From: Parendozoicomonas verongulae
GTDB taxonomy: Bacteria; Pseudomonadota; Gammaproteobacteria; Pseudomonadales; Endozoicomonadaceae
Direction of reading: 5' to 3'
DNA: 63,157 nucleotides
NCBI RefSeq assembly: GCF_009711465.1
Contig: NZ_SMME01000862.1
Location: 1-63,157, forward strand
Shown here: positions 37,638 through 47,056 of the stretch, piece by piece
Layout: every line of letters starts with the position of its first letter
Numbering within the stretch: position 1 is the first letter of the stretch
Notes under the pieces: model-generated
The model's input: only the letters and a program-made list of their open reading frames with translations
The model's database searches: none
Told to the model about the DNA's origin: nothing
Position numbers and translations under genes: made by a program

Positions 37638-38989
37638 AAGAGAGAGGCAAGGCCAAGGAAGGCCAGGAAACCAACTACATCTGTGACCGTTGTGAGAATG
37701 ACAGACCCAGCCAGTGCCGGATCAATATCCATCGCCTTTAAGGCCAGAGGCAACATAGCCCCCGCCAGCACGGCAATAAGCAGGTTAATCACCATTGCCA
37801 GACCAATAATCAAAGCGATGGTCGGGTCATCAAACCAAAGCCATGCAGCGCCAGCAACAACCACAGCCCAGATGCCACCGTTGAGTAATCCCACAAGAAA
37901 CTCACGACGCAGTAACCATGATGTGTTGGAGCGACCAATCTGCCCAAGTGCCATAGCACGAATAATCAGCGTCAGAGTCTGACTCCCTGCAATCCCCCCC
38001 ATACTGGCGACGATGGGCATTAGCACGGCAAGGGCAACAACTTTATCGATAGTGTCCTGAAACAACCCTATGACACCGGAAGCAATAAATGCGGTGAGCA
38101 GATTTATCCCTAACCAGATGGCACGACGACGGGACGTTTTGATAACTGGGGCGAAGGTGTCTTCATCTTCATCCAAACCCGCCATGCTCATGATGGAGTG
38201 TTCGGCTTCTTCCCGGATCACATCGACGACGTCGTCTACTGTGATGCGCCCCAGCAGATGCCCCTGTTCATCAACAACGGGGGCAGAGACTAAATCTTCC
38301 CGCTCGAACAACTGGGCAACGTGGGTATCTTCCATGGATACGGGAATCCCTTGATCCGATTCGTCCATCAGACTGTTCAGCAGAGTATCCGGGTCAGCTG
38401 TTAAAAGGTTAGCGATGGAGACGGAGCCAAGCAGATAATCCTTACGATCCACAATGAGGACTTTGTCTACCGGCTCTGGTAATGATTCATGACGGCGCAA
38501 ATAACGCAGGGCGACATCCACATCGATATCACCACGCATTGTGAGGGTGTCGGTGTTCATCAGGCCGCCGGCGGTATCTTCCGGGTAGGCCAGAACTTCT
38601 TCCACCCGCTGACGGTTCTGATGATCCATGGAGTTCAGAACCTGACGGGTAATGCGTGTTGGCAGCTGCTGGAGGATATCGGCCATATCATCGACATCCT
38701 GGTCTTCCAGAATGTCTATCAGCTCGGCCACGTTCATCTGGTCAATAAAGAACTGACGAACCTCTTCCCCCAGTTCATTGAGAACATCACCCTCCTCTTC
38801 AACGGGAATCAGTTTCCAGAGGATGCTGCGCTGCCGAGGTGGGGAGGACTCAAGAAGGTGGGCAATATCAGCGGCAGACAGGCTGCCGAGCATATGGCGG
38901 GTATGCTCGGGCATGTTGCCGGATAAAGCGCGGTCAAGTGCTTCCAGCTGGTCTTCAGAGAGGGTTAGAGACTGCTGATGCTGCAACAT
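37628..38989 (-). CDS. mgtE: Magnesium transporter MgtE
   Basis: This 453-aa Mg2+ channel has the full MgtE plan: an N-terminal superhelical domain (ADIAHLLESSPPRQR), two CBS domains (about residues 135-255, with YPEDTAGGLMNT and APVVDEQGHLLGRITVDDVVDVI) and five membrane helices with the pore block MPIVASMGGIAGSQTLT. The cytosolic domains sense Mg2+ and gate the pore. It lies upstream of nothing obvious: npr begins 11 bp before it on the same strand, so mgtE may be the last gene of the npr-side transcript. Confidence 0.96.
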   Translation of the reverse strand: MLQHQQSLTLSEDQLEALDRALSGNMPEHTRHMLGSLSAADIAHLLESSPPRQRSILWKLIPVEEEGDVLNELGEEVRQFFIDQMNVAELIDILEDQDVDDMADILQQLPTRITRQVLNSMDHQNRQRVEEVLAYPEDTAGGLMNTDTLTMRGDIDVDVALRYLRRHESLPEPVDKVLIVDRKDYLLGSVSIANLLTADPDTLLNSLMDESDQGIPVSMEDTHVAQLFEREDLVSAPVVDEQGHLLGRITVDDVVDVIREEAEHSIMSMAGLDEDEDTFAPVIKTSRRRAIWLGINLLTAFIASGVIGLFQDTIDKVVALAVLMPIVASMGGIAGSQTLTLIIRAMALGQIGRSNTSWLLRREFLVGLLNGGIWAVVVAGAAWLWFDDPTIALIIGLAMVINLLIAVLAGAMLPLALKAMDIDPALAGSVILTTVTDVVGFLAFLGLASLFYG

Positions 38990-39000
38990 GGGAAAATGTG

Positions 39001-39276
39001 TTACTCACTTTCATCAAAACGATTGGCAACCAGCTCAATAATGGCCTGCAGAGCCTGGTCGGCATCACTCCCTTCCACTTCTAATTGCAGGGAGGTGCCT
39101 TTGCTGGCGGCCAGCATCATGACAGACATGATACTTTTGCCGTCCACCATTTTGTTCGGTCGACCAACACGGACAGAACTGGTAAAGCTGGAAGCAACCC
39201 CTACGAATTTTGCAGCAGCCCGAGCATGGAGGCCAAGCTTGTTGATGATTTCAATCTGTTCCTGAATCGCCGCCAT
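39001..39276 (-). CDS. ptsO: Phosphocarrier protein NPr (PTS-Ntr HPr)
   Basis: This 91-aa HPr-like protein carries phosphate from EI-Ntr (PtsP, not in this window) to PtsN. The phospho-acceptor is His17 in NKLGLHARAAAKF. The SIMSVMMLAASKGT block is family-typical. It follows rapZ by 45 bp in the rpoN-hpf-ptsN-rapZ-ptsO order common to gammaproteobacteria. Confidence 0.95.
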   Translation of the reverse strand: MAAIQEQIEIINKLGLHARAAAKFVGVASSFTSSVRVGRPNKMVDGKSIMSVMMLAASKGTSLQLEVEGSDADQALQAIIELVANRFDESE

Positions 39277-39321
39277 GTTCTGTTGTTATCCTTATCGGGT
39301 TGCTCGTCTGCCGCTGAGAGT

Positions 39322-40209
39322 TTATTGGGACGCTGCGTGCTCCAGCTCTCGATGGCGAACCTGTACAGAAGCCATGATGTCTGTAAACGCTTTTGCTAAC
39401 TGCTCACTAATATAGACTGATCGGTGTTGTCCACCTGTGCAACCTATGGCTACGGTCAGATAGCTGCGATTGCCGGATTCAAACTCTGGTAACCAATTAT
39501 GGACGAACTGGTAGATATCATCCTGCATTCGTTTGACAGAATCGTGAGCAGAAAGAAAATCAATAATCGGTTGCTCCTTTCCTGTCATCCCACGAAGCTC
39601 TTCCTGCCAATAAGGATTTGGGAGACAACGCACGTCAAATACATAGTCGGCATCAATGGGGACACCTTTCTTGAAACCGAAAGACTGGAATTGTAACGAC
39701 AGGTCGTGGCGTTCTTTTCCGGCAACACGCTGGCGAATTACGCTGCGCAGATCGTGTAGTGACAGGCGGCTGGTATCAACGCGCATATCTGCAGAATCTG
39801 CAATATAACTGAGAACCTCAGCTTCTTTCTTAATTGCCTCATCAAGAGAAGACTCACCATCACTAAGAGGGTGACGACGGCGAGTAGCACTGAAACGCTT
39901 TAACAGTGTTTCGTGGTCGGCATCGAGGTAGATGATATCACCCACCAGATTTTTCTGTTCCTGTAGTTGTTGGTGAATCAATGGAAACTCGGCCAGCTCT
40001 CCTGATGTGTTGCGTGCATCAATACTGACAGCGATTAAATTATCCATACTGTCTGGGTTTGAGTGGCAGCGTTTAACCAGATTGAGAAGTAAACTGGCAG
40101 GCAAGTTATCAACACAATAAAAGCCCTGGTCTTCGAGAGCTGCCAGTGCAGAACTTTTACCTGAACCGGAACGGCCGCTGATAATAACAAGTCTTATGGT
40201 CTTTGACAT
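39322..40209 (-). CDS. rapZ: RNase adapter protein RapZ
   Basis: This 295-aa protein has Walker A GRSGSGKS (residues 12-19) and, toward the end, the GCTGGQHRSVY motif of the RNA-binding domain. In E. coli RapZ brings the GlmZ small RNA to RNase E and so controls glucosamine-6-phosphate synthase and envelope precursor supply. A terminator separates it from ptsN, so it may have its own promoter just upstream. Confidence 0.96.
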   Translation of the reverse strand: MSKTIRLVIISGRSGSGKSSALAALEDQGFYCVDNLPASLLLNLVKRCHSNPDSMDNLIAVSIDARNTSGELAEFPLIHQQLQEQKNLVGDIIYLDADHETLLKRFSATRRRHPLSDGESSLDEAIKKEAEVLSYIADSADMRVDTSRLSLHDLRSVIRQRVAGKERHDLSLQFQSFGFKKGVPIDADYVFDVRCLPNPYWQEELRGMTGKEQPIIDFLSAHDSVKRMQDDIYQFVHNWLPEFESGNRSYLTVAIGCTGGQHRSVYISEQLAKAFTDIMASVQVRHRELEHAASQ

Positions 40210-40269
40210 ATCCGAATCAATCCCCCCGTCTGTCAGACAAGCATAGGAAAAAAACCATTAAAAAAATAT

Positions 40270-40304
40270 GTAAAAAACAGAGCCTATATGAAGGGCTCTG
40301 TTTT
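40270..40304 (-). terminator. Terminator between ptsN and rapZ
   Basis: On the reverse strand an 11-bp perfect stem AAAACAGAGCC/GGCTCTGTTTT with a 9-nt loop is followed by a run of six T. It lies 20 nt after the ptsN stop and would split the rpoN-ptsN and rapZ-ptsO transcripts. Confidence 0.85.
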
Positions 40305-40323
40305 GAGTAGGACATGATGAAAA

Positions 40324-40782
40324 TCAGGCTGTAACTTTAGCGGTGAGCAATCGGTAAAGTGTTTCGCTGCTATCTGCTGACCTTAGCTCTTCACAGAGTG
40401 GCGCATCACTGAACTGTTCGGCAATTTGTCGTAAAAAGTCCAGATGCTTTTCAGTTTCCTGTTCTGGAACAACCAGAGCAAAAACCAGATCAACAGGTTC
40501 ACTATCTATAGCATCAAAGTCGATAGCTTCAGCCAGCCTGAGAAATACAGCCTGCGGCTCTTCCAGGCCAGCGATACGGCAATGGGGAAGAGCAAAACCA
40601 CTACCAAGACCTGTGCTGCCGAGCTTTTCCCGGATCACAAGCTGGTTAAACAACTCCTTGGCATCGAGGCCGGGTTGCCGCTGACTAATGATGTTGGCGA
40701 TGTATTCCAGGGTGCGCTTCTTGCTGGCTCCCTGCACGCCAAATAAGGCGTGACCAGGAGCAAGAATATTCCGTAGACTCAT
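40324..40782 (-). CDS. ptsN: PTS-Ntr EIIA protein PtsN
   Basis: This 152-aa EIIA domain receives phosphate from NPr on His67 in GSGFALPHCRI. In other bacteria its phosphorylation state tunes potassium transport, sigma-54-linked genes and stress responses. REKLGSTGLGSG is the classic family motif. It follows hpf by 18 bp. Confidence 0.96.
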   Translation of the reverse strand: MSLRNILAPGHALFGVQGASKKRTLEYIANIISQRQPGLDAKELFNQLVIREKLGSTGLGSGFALPHCRIAGLEEPQAVFLRLAEAIDFDAIDSEPVDLVFALVVPEQETEKHLDFLRQIAEQFSDAPLCEELRSADSSETLYRLLTAKVTA

Positions 40783-40800
40783 TGGATTTTGGACCGGGGA

Positions 40801-41106
40801 TTAGTGTGAAGCCCCCTGAAGGCGATCAATATTCTTTTCCTTATATTTCAGGAGCTGACGATCAAGCTTGTCTGTCATAAGATCAATGGCAGCATACATA
40901 TCTTCATGTTCGGACGAGGCCGCGATATCTGCGTTACGTACGTGAAGGGTGGCTTCGGCACATTGCCTTTGTTTTTCAACACTCAGAGTAACCTGAATGC
41001 TGGTGATTCCATCGTAATGACTGGCGAGTTTATTAAGCTTTTTGGAAACGTACTCGTGCAGAGCTTCTGTGACGTCGAACTGATGACCACTGATCTTAAC
41101 TTGCAT
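40801..41106 (-). CDS. hpf: Ribosome hibernation promoting factor (short HPF)
   Basis: This 101-aa protein binds the small subunit in stationary phase and promotes 100S dimers. It starts MQVKISGHQFDVTEALHEYV and has VEKQRQCAEATLHVRN and SEHEDMYAAIDLMTDKLDRQLLKYKEK, as in the short HPF/YhbH group. AGGAGAG is placed 6-7 nt before the ATG. It follows rpoN by 225 bp. Confidence 0.96.
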   Translation of the reverse strand: MQVKISGHQFDVTEALHEYVSKKLNKLASHYDGITSIQVTLSVEKQRQCAEATLHVRNADIAASSEHEDMYAAIDLMTDKLDRQLLKYKEKNIDRLQGASH

Positions 41107-41331
41107 GCGTTACTCTCCTGATGTCAGGTTGAGCAGCCCCGGCAATTCCATACCGGGCCGACACTTTAGATTCTATCATTAGTCCTGTGCTCCGTCTCGG
41201 ATTTTGCGTATATGGAGACTATTTCCATGAGCCAGAGCAGGTTCAGGCTCAGTTTTTGGCTACTGTTAGCGAAATTTTCAATCAATACGCCGCCAGACTA
41301 TGGGAAAGCAATGATTTGGATATTTAATCAG

Positions 41332-42819
41332 TTAAACCAGACGTTTACGCTCATTAGAGGGCGGAATCATAAGTGCCTCCCTGTACTTGGCGATGGTGCG
41401 TCTTGCCACCTTTATACCCTGTTCTTCCAGAAGAACAGCCATCTTGCTGTCACTTAATGGTTTTTTCGGATTTTCCTGAGCGACCAGCTTTTTAATCAAG
41501 GCTCGAATGGCTGTTGAAGAACACTCTCCTCCTGATGTGGTACTGACATGACTGGAGAAAAAGTACTTGAGTTCAAAAATGCCTCGAGGCGTATGCATAA
41601 ACTTCTGGGTGGTGACCCGTGAAATTGTGGATTCATGCATATCAACCGCTTCGGCAATATCATGCAGTACCAGTGGTTTCATAGCTTCCTCACCATAATC
41701 AAGAAAGCCTCTTTGGTATTCCACAATACGGGAAGCAACCTTAAGCAGAGTCTCGTTACGGCTCTGCAGGCTTTTGATAAACCAGCGCGCCTCCTGCAAA
41801 TGGTTTTTCAAATAGGTATTGTCATCGCTGGAGTCTGCCCGACGAATCAGTGACGCATAGCTGTCGTTGATACGCAGATTCGGTGAAGTATCAGGGTTCA
41901 AATCAACAACCCAACGGCCTTTACGCTTACGTACCAGTACGTCTGGAATTACATATGCCGCTTCTGATTCCTGCAACTGGGAACCGGGGCGAGGGTTCAG
42001 GCTTTGAATGATATCCAGAGCGGCTTTCACTTGTGGCTCTTTTAAGCGGGTACGACGCATAAGGGATGCATAATCCCGTGTGCCCAGAAGATCAATGTAG
42101 AGATCTACAATACGATGGGCGTTCATCACATCATCGGTGGCTTCAGGAAGCTGGCGTAATTGAATAAGAAGGCACTCGCGTAAATCCCGACAGGCGACAC
42201 CGACAGGATCAAAGTGCTGAATGCGATTGAGTACCATCTCAATCTCATCCATTTCAATACCCAGTTCCGGGTCCTGCCCTTCCAGGATGTCGTCCAGAGA
42301 AACTGTCAGGTAGCCATTGTCGTCAACTCCTTCAATAATGGCCATGGCAATCATGCGATCACTGTCGGACATAGGTGTCAGGTTCAGCTGCCACTCAAGG
42401 TGATCCTGGAGGGTTTCGCTGGAGCTGGTGCGGGAGGCGTAGTCATCGGAAGAGGCGTCGGTCTGGCTGTTTGAACCGGAGGAAGGCGCGGCCTGATAAA
42501 CATCGTCCCAGCCGCTGTCTACGGGCAGGTCTGTTGGAATAGAGTCTGCCCAGTCTTCCTGTGTTTCCCGGGTTTCATCAGTCTTTTCAGCTTTTGCAGA
42601 TTCATTGAGGTCTGTCAGACCTGCATCGGACAAAGCATCCTGTGTGGCAGGGTCTGACGTCTGCTGTTCATCCTGTTCCAGCATGGGGTTACTTTCCAGC
42701 GCCTGCTGAATCTCCTGTTGGAGATCCAGCGTAGAAAGCTGCAGTAGCCGAATGGCCTGCTGCAGCTGGGGCGTCATGGTGAGCTGCTGGCCAATTTTAA
42801 GTTCCAGAGATGGCTTCAT
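41332..42819 (-). CDS. rpoN: RNA polymerase sigma-54 factor
   Basis: This 495-aa alternative sigma factor needs AAA+ activators to open promoters of the -24/-12 type. Region I is Gln/Leu-rich ([25 protein letters not shown]), region II is acidic, then come the core-binding and helix-turn-helix parts ([27 protein letters not shown]). The RpoN box [12 protein letters not shown] is complete near the C-terminus. It follows lptB by 113 bp, the normal neighbour. Confidence 0.98.
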   Translation of the reverse strand: MKPSLELKIGQQLTMTPQLQQAIRLLQLSTLDLQQEIQQALESNPMLEQDEQQTSDPATQDALSDAGLTDLNESAKAEKTDETRETQEDWADSIPTDLPVDSGWDDVYQAAPSSGSNSQTDASSDDYASRTSSSETLQDHLEWQLNLTPMSDSDRMIAMAIIEGVDDNGYLTVSLDDILEGQDPELGIEMDEIEMVLNRIQHFDPVGVACRDLRECLLIQLRQLPEATDDVMNAHRIVDLYIDLLGTRDYASLMRRTRLKEPQVKAALDIIQSLNPRPGSQLQESEAAYVIPDVLVRKRKGRWVVDLNPDTSPNLRINDSYASLIRRADSSDDNTYLKNHLQEARWFIKSLQSRNETLLKVASRIVEYQRGFLDYGEEAMKPLVLHDIAEAVDMHESTISRVTTQKFMHTPRGIFELKYFFSSHVSTTSGGECSSTAIRALIKKLVAQENPKKPLSDSKMAVLLEEQGIKVARRTIAKYREALMIPPSNERKRLV

Positions 42820-42932
42820 AGGATCGTATTATCCAGCCTTTACTGCGCAGTCCTGCAAATTGTTGTCATCATCCCTGCCTCTCAAGCATGCCTGAAACGC
42901 TACCCGATAAACCTATCTATCACTGAATGGTT

Positions 42933-43658
42933 TTAAATTCGGAAGTGCTCGCCAAGGTAGACGTCGCGAACCTTCTGGTTGGCCAGAACAGTGTTACTGT
43001 TTCCGGACGCGATAATCTGACCCTCGCTCACAATATAGGCATGTTCACAGATGTCCAGTGTTTCTCTAACATTGTGGTCTGTAATCAGCACCCCAATACC
43101 TCTGTTTTTCAGATGCGTGACAATTTCTTTAATGTCAGTAACCGAGATGGGGTCAACGCCGGCAAAGGGTTCGTCGAGCAGAATAAAGGAAGGTTCTGTT
43201 GCCAGTGCCCGGGCGATCTCTACACGACGGCGTTCACCACCCGACAGGCTCATGCCCAGGTTGTTGCGGATGTGCTGAATATTGAACTCGTTCAGCAAAC
43301 CTTCCATTTTATCAATGCGTTCTGCTTTGCTCAGGTCTTTCCGAGTTTCCAGAATGGCCATGATGTTATCAGCAACAGTGAGTTTGCGGAATATGGAGGC
43401 TTCCTGTGGCAGGTAGCCAATTCCTGCACGAGCCCGGCCGTGCATAGGTAATGGTGTAAGGTCTTTGTCGTCTATAGTGATCTGGCCGCCTTCGGTTTTC
43501 ACCAGGCCTACAATCATGTAAAAACAGGTGGTCTTGCCTGCCCCGTTGGGGCCAAGCAGGCCGACAATCTGACCACTTTCAATAGAGACAGAAACATCGC
43601 GGACGACTTGTCGGCCGCTGTAACTTTTCTTCAGGTGTTTTGCTTGCAGTTGTGCCAT
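42933..43658 (-). CDS. lptB: LPS export ATPase LptB
   Basis: This 241-aa ABC ATPase powers extraction of lipopolysaccharide by LptFG. Walker A is GPNGAGKTT (about 35-43), the signature is [15 protein letters not shown], Walker B is [13 protein letters not shown], and the switch His is in [10 protein letters not shown]. It follows lptA by 22 bp. Confidence 0.97.
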   Translation of the reverse strand: MAQLQAKHLKKSYSGRQVVRDVSVSIESGQIVGLLGPNGAGKTTCFYMIVGLVKTEGGQITIDDKDLTPLPMHGRARAGIGYLPQEASIFRKLTVADNIMAILETRKDLSKAERIDKMEGLLNEFNIQHIRNNLGMSLSGGERRRVEIARALATEPSFILLDEPFAGVDPISVTDIKEIVTHLKNRGIGVLITDHNVRETLDICEHAYIVSEGQIIASGNSNTVLANQKVRDVYLGEHFRI

Positions 43659-43680
43659 AAGGCCTGTGTCTTTCTCTAAT

Positions 43681-44226
43681 CTACTTCGACGAACCGGGCG
43701 CCTGATTAGGCTGGATTACCATCTGAACCCGACCGTTGCTTTTACCTTGCTGACCCTGTGCGTTTACAAGCTGTCTGGCCTGATCGTAATCAATGCGATC
43801 ACCGATAAAGGTATCGCCTTTTTGCTGCAGGCGAGCTTTCTCGATCAGTTTGATTTTTTCGGTGCCCATATTGTAATCAATGGTCACACCCCAGGCTTTT
43901 AAAATGCCTTTATCGCCCTCTTGTTCTTCTTCGTAGTAGGCAAGATCGTTGTTGCCTTCTGAAACAACACGCTGTACCTGGCGATTGGTGGAATAGATAG
44001 TGATGATGTCGCCGGTCAGTTTGGTGGAGCCCTGAGTCATCACTACATCGCCACGATAAATGGCAATGCCTTTTGCATCATCAATATCCGCACTGTCGGA
44101 TGAGATATGGATAGGCTGCTCCCTATCTCCCGAGAGCGCCCAGGAGGGCGAGGCGGTGAGTACCGTAGTCAGGGCCAGGCTCAGATAAACCAGACTCTTA
44201 CCAAAAGGGAGATTAGCGAGTTTCAT
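43681..44226 (-). CDS. lptA: LPS transport periplasmic protein LptA
   Basis: This 181-aa periplasmic bridge protein carries LPS between LptC and LptD. It has a Sec signal ([19 protein letters not shown]) and OstA-type repeats, with [32 protein letters not shown]. The ATG reading [11 protein letters not shown] is chosen because longer starts extend deep into lptC; even so the two genes overlap by 14 bases. Confidence 0.95.
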   Translation of the reverse strand: MKLANLPFGKSLVYLSLALTTVLTASPSWALSGDREQPIHISSDSADIDDAKGIAIYRGDVVMTQGSTKLTGDIITIYSTNRQVQRVVSEGNNDLAYYEEEQEGDKGILKAWGVTIDYNMGTEKIKLIEKARLQQKGDTFIGDRIDYDQARQLVNAQGQQGKSNGRVQMVIQPNQAPGSSK

Positions 44227-44800
44227 GTATGCTTCGTACCCTGGATTTAAGCTGAATAAAATCCCGTTTATAGAACGCGCGCATGCCCACAGCATTCACG
44301 ACGCTGGTCGGGGTTGTCAGGCGCACTGGCAGATTGCTTTCTGCAAATTCCTGCCCAGAGTAAACGGTCATAAAATCTGTGTCTACACGCTGTGCCGGGT
44401 TTCCCTGTGCATCCCGTTGCACCATCACCACATTGTCAATCAGTTCAACCGTTTCACCGTCAGGTAAAACACGGCCGCTGTCTGCCGTTGTATGCCATGG
44501 TTGTTTACCAGTGACTTGTGGATCGCCGTTGTAGCTCAACAGGTCAGGGTTTTTCAGCAGCGTTGTATCGTTGTGGGGAAAGTGGCTGATTTCATCGGAA
44601 ACCAGCACAGACTCCAGTTCACCTTCCGGCCCAAACTCTGTGACACGCGCATTGCGTACAAAAAAATCCGGAGCCTTGTTCTGGGCTGCAGCAGGTTTAT
44701 TGGCGATTGTGTTGGGGTTGTCCGCCGTATACGACCAGAAACCAATCATCCCGATAAACCCAAGAGCGAGAGCTGTGAAAAAGATTTGCCGCAAGGACAT
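44213..44800 (-). CDS. lptC: LPS export protein LptC
   Basis: This 195-aa inner-membrane protein has one N-terminal helix (FFTALALGFIGMIGFWS) and a periplasmic beta-jellyroll with FFVRNARVTEFGPEGELESVLVSDEISHFP and TDFMTVYSGQEFAESNLPVRL. It receives LPS from LptBFG. The start codon overlaps the kdsD stop (TAATG). In E. coli and Pseudomonas kdsC lies between kdsD and lptC; it is absent here. Confidence 0.94.
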   Translation of the reverse strand: MSLRQIFFTALALGFIGMIGFWSYTADNPNTIANKPAAAQNKAPDFFVRNARVTEFGPEGELESVLVSDEISHFPHNDTTLLKNPDLLSYNGDPQVTGKQPWHTTADSGRVLPDGETVELIDNVVMVQRDAQGNPAQRVDTDFMTVYSGQEFAESNLPVRLTTPTSVVNAVGMRAFYKRDFIQLKSRVRSIHETR

Positions 44801-45840
44801 TAAACAACACCGGCTTTCAGTAAGTCGTGCATGTTGATAGCACCCACGGGGCGGTTGTCATCATCAATGCAGATCAGGGCGTTGATATTGTGATCTTCCA
44901 TCACTTTCAGAGCCTCTGCTGCAAGAATGTTTGGTTGGATAGTGACACAGTTGGCGGTCATGACCTCTTCCACGTTGGTAGTTAGCGGGTTGATACCGTT
45001 GTCGAGGGTGCGGCGCAGGTCGCCATCAGTGAAGATGCCACGAAGGCGACGGGAGTTATCTGTAATAGCGGTCATGCCCAGGCCTTTGCTGGTGACTTCC
45101 AGCAGGGCGGTGCGCAGAGCTGTACCTTCTTCAACCACTGGCAGGCGATCACCAGAGTGCATAAGGTCACTCACCTTCAGCAGCAGACGACGACCCAGAC
45201 TGCCTCCGGGGTGGGAGAAAGCAAAATCTTCAGCTGTGAAGCCACGGGCTTCCAGCAGAGCAATGGCCAGAGAATCACCCATAACCAGAGTGGCGGTAGT
45301 ACTGGAAGTGGGGGCCAGATCCAGAGGGCAGGCTTCCTGCTCTACACCGGTGTTCAAGTGGACTTCTGCGCTGGTGGCCAGAACTGATCCGGGATTGCCG
45401 GTCATAGCGATCATGGGGATACCCAGACGCTTGAACAGGGGAATCAGTGTAACAACTTCAGAGCTGCCACCGGAGTTGGAGAGGGCAATAACAACGTCAT
45501 TGGCGGTAATCATGCCCATATCCCCGTGAGCAGCTTCACCAGGATGCACAAAGAAAGACGGCGTGCCGGTGCTGGCAAACGTAGCGGCCATCTTATTGCC
45601 GATGTGACCGGATTTACCCATGCCTGTTACAACCACACGGCCACGGCAGTTCAGAATAAGCTCACAGGCTTTGGCAAAGTCATGGTTGATACGGTCCTGC
45701 AGAGCCATGACAGCTTGTTGTTCGATATTGACCGTACGGCGACCGGAGGCAATAAACTCTTCGGCGCTTGCTGCGGAGGTGGTCGTAGAGGCGGCCACAG
45801 GGGTGGTGGTCGATGTTGTCATAGGAGAGCGTTTATACAT
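44800..45840 (-). CDS. kdsD: Arabinose 5-phosphate isomerase KdsD
   Basis: This 346-aa enzyme converts ribulose 5-phosphate to arabinose 5-phosphate, the first step of Kdo synthesis for LPS. The SIS domain has GMGKSGHIGNKMAATFASTGTPSFFVHPGEAAHGD, and the C-terminal CBS pair has LRGIFTDGDLRRTLDNG and VGAINMHDLLKAGVV. The N-terminus is Thr/Ser/Ala-rich and longer than in E. coli. Two ATG starts (codons 1 and 7) lack a clear ribosome binding site. The gene leads directly into lptC. Confidence 0.96.
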   Translation of the reverse strand: MYKRSPMTTSTTTPVAASTTTSAASAEEFIASGRRTVNIEQQAVMALQDRINHDFAKACELILNCRGRVVVTGMGKSGHIGNKMAATFASTGTPSFFVHPGEAAHGDMGMITANDVVIALSNSGGSSEVVTLIPLFKRLGIPMIAMTGNPGSVLATSAEVHLNTGVEQEACPLDLAPTSSTTATLVMGDSLAIALLEARGFTAEDFAFSHPGGSLGRRLLLKVSDLMHSGDRLPVVEEGTALRTALLEVTSKGLGMTAITDNSRRLRGIFTDGDLRRTLDNGINPLTTNVEEVMTANCVTIQPNILAAEALKVMEDHNINALICIDDDNRPVGAINMHDLLKAGVV

Positions 45841-45916
45841 ACAGAAAACGAATCACGGGATTGTAACGAAACAGGGCGCACCCTGCTATCGTTGAAGTGT
45901 TTCTCAGAGTCTGAGC

Positions 45917-46882
45917 TTAAGGCTGTGTCAGAATCAGGAGACTATAGGCTATATAGCAGCCAAGCAGTAGCGCACCGGAGGCTCTGCCCAGAATCCTGGG
46001 GCGTTTGCTGATCAGGGTGAGGAATACCAGAAGCAGGGTCAGACCTGTCATGATCGGGTAGTCCCGGGCAAAGGCGGACGGATCAATATGCATGGGCGAT
46101 ACGATTCCGGGCACAGCCATAACAGCCAGCAGGTTGAAAATGTTAGAACCAATAATATTGCCGATGGCCATATCGTGGTGCTTTTTCAAAGCACTGGCAA
46201 CACTGGCGGCCAGCTCCGGCAGGCTGGTACCGATGGCTACAACGGTCAGACCAATGGTGAGTTCGCTGACTCCAAGGCCCCGTACAATCTCAGAGGCTGC
46301 CCATACCAGCATTTTGGAGCTGGCCAGAAGAACGCCTAAACCACCCAGCAACAAAAATATAGCCTTGTTCTGAGTGATATCGGGAATCTCAGCTTCGCCC
46401 TCATCTCCAGCAGAGCTGAGTCCTTCAGGCTTTGGGTGCTTTTGCCAGTAGTTGAAAACCATTAACGTGATAACAAGAGCGACAATCATGGCTATGCCTT
46501 CGGCAAAGCCAATGTAGTTGTCATAAATCAGCAGACCTGATGCGACAGTGATGGCAGCCAGCAAAGGCAGCTCCTTCTTTATCAGGCGTTCATCCACAGG
46601 AATGGGGGCAATAAGCAGCGTGACACCCAGTACCAGAGCAATGTTAGCGATGTTTGAGCCCAGTGCATTACCAATAGCCAGATCACCATGACCGGAAGTA
46701 GCAGCCATAAAAGAAACAAGAATCTCGGGCGCTGAGGTGCCTATAGAGATAATGGTCAGGCCAATCAGCATGGGGGACATGCCCAGATTTCTGGCTGTGA
46801 CAGCTGCACCGTTTACAAATTGATCAGCGCTCCACATCAAGGCAATAAAGCCGAGAATAAGAGCTCCAGTGGCTAGTAGCAT
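45917..46882 (-). CDS. Calcium/sodium antiporter YrbG-like
   Basis: This 321-aa membrane protein has about ten helices in two inverted repeats. The duplicated alpha motifs are visible: ISIGTSAPEILVSFMAA...AIGNALGSNIANIALVLG and VAIGTSLPELAASVASA...AIGNIIGSNIFNLLAV. It belongs to the K+-dependent Na+/Ca2+ exchanger group (YrbG/CaCA). In E. coli yrbG precedes kdsD in the same way. It is divergent from the unknown membrane coiled-coil gene. Confidence 0.93.
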   Translation of the reverse strand: MLLATGALILGFIALMWSADQFVNGAAVTARNLGMSPMLIGLTIISIGTSAPEILVSFMAATSGHGDLAIGNALGSNIANIALVLGVTLLIAPIPVDERLIKKELPLLAAITVASGLLIYDNYIGFAEGIAMIVALVITLMVFNYWQKHPKPEGLSSAGDEGEAEIPDITQNKAIFLLLGGLGVLLASSKMLVWAASEIVRGLGVSELTIGLTVVAIGTSLPELAASVASALKKHHDMAIGNIIGSNIFNLLAVMAVPGIVSPMHIDPSAFARDYPIMTGLTLLLVFLTLISKRPRILGRASGALLLGCYIAYSLLILTQP

Positions 46883-47056
46883 GAATCCTAAACCGTTTGT
46901 TTTTTTGTAGAGATATAAAGATGTGAATAAAGGGTGACATTCTACGGATTTCCTACAGGCTTTTCATCCGGCTTTTCAGTGAGTGTTCAAAGCACTTCTG
47001 TTATCTGTTTTGGTGACTATTCTGAATAAATAGCTGCAAGGATGCTGGAGTATTTC

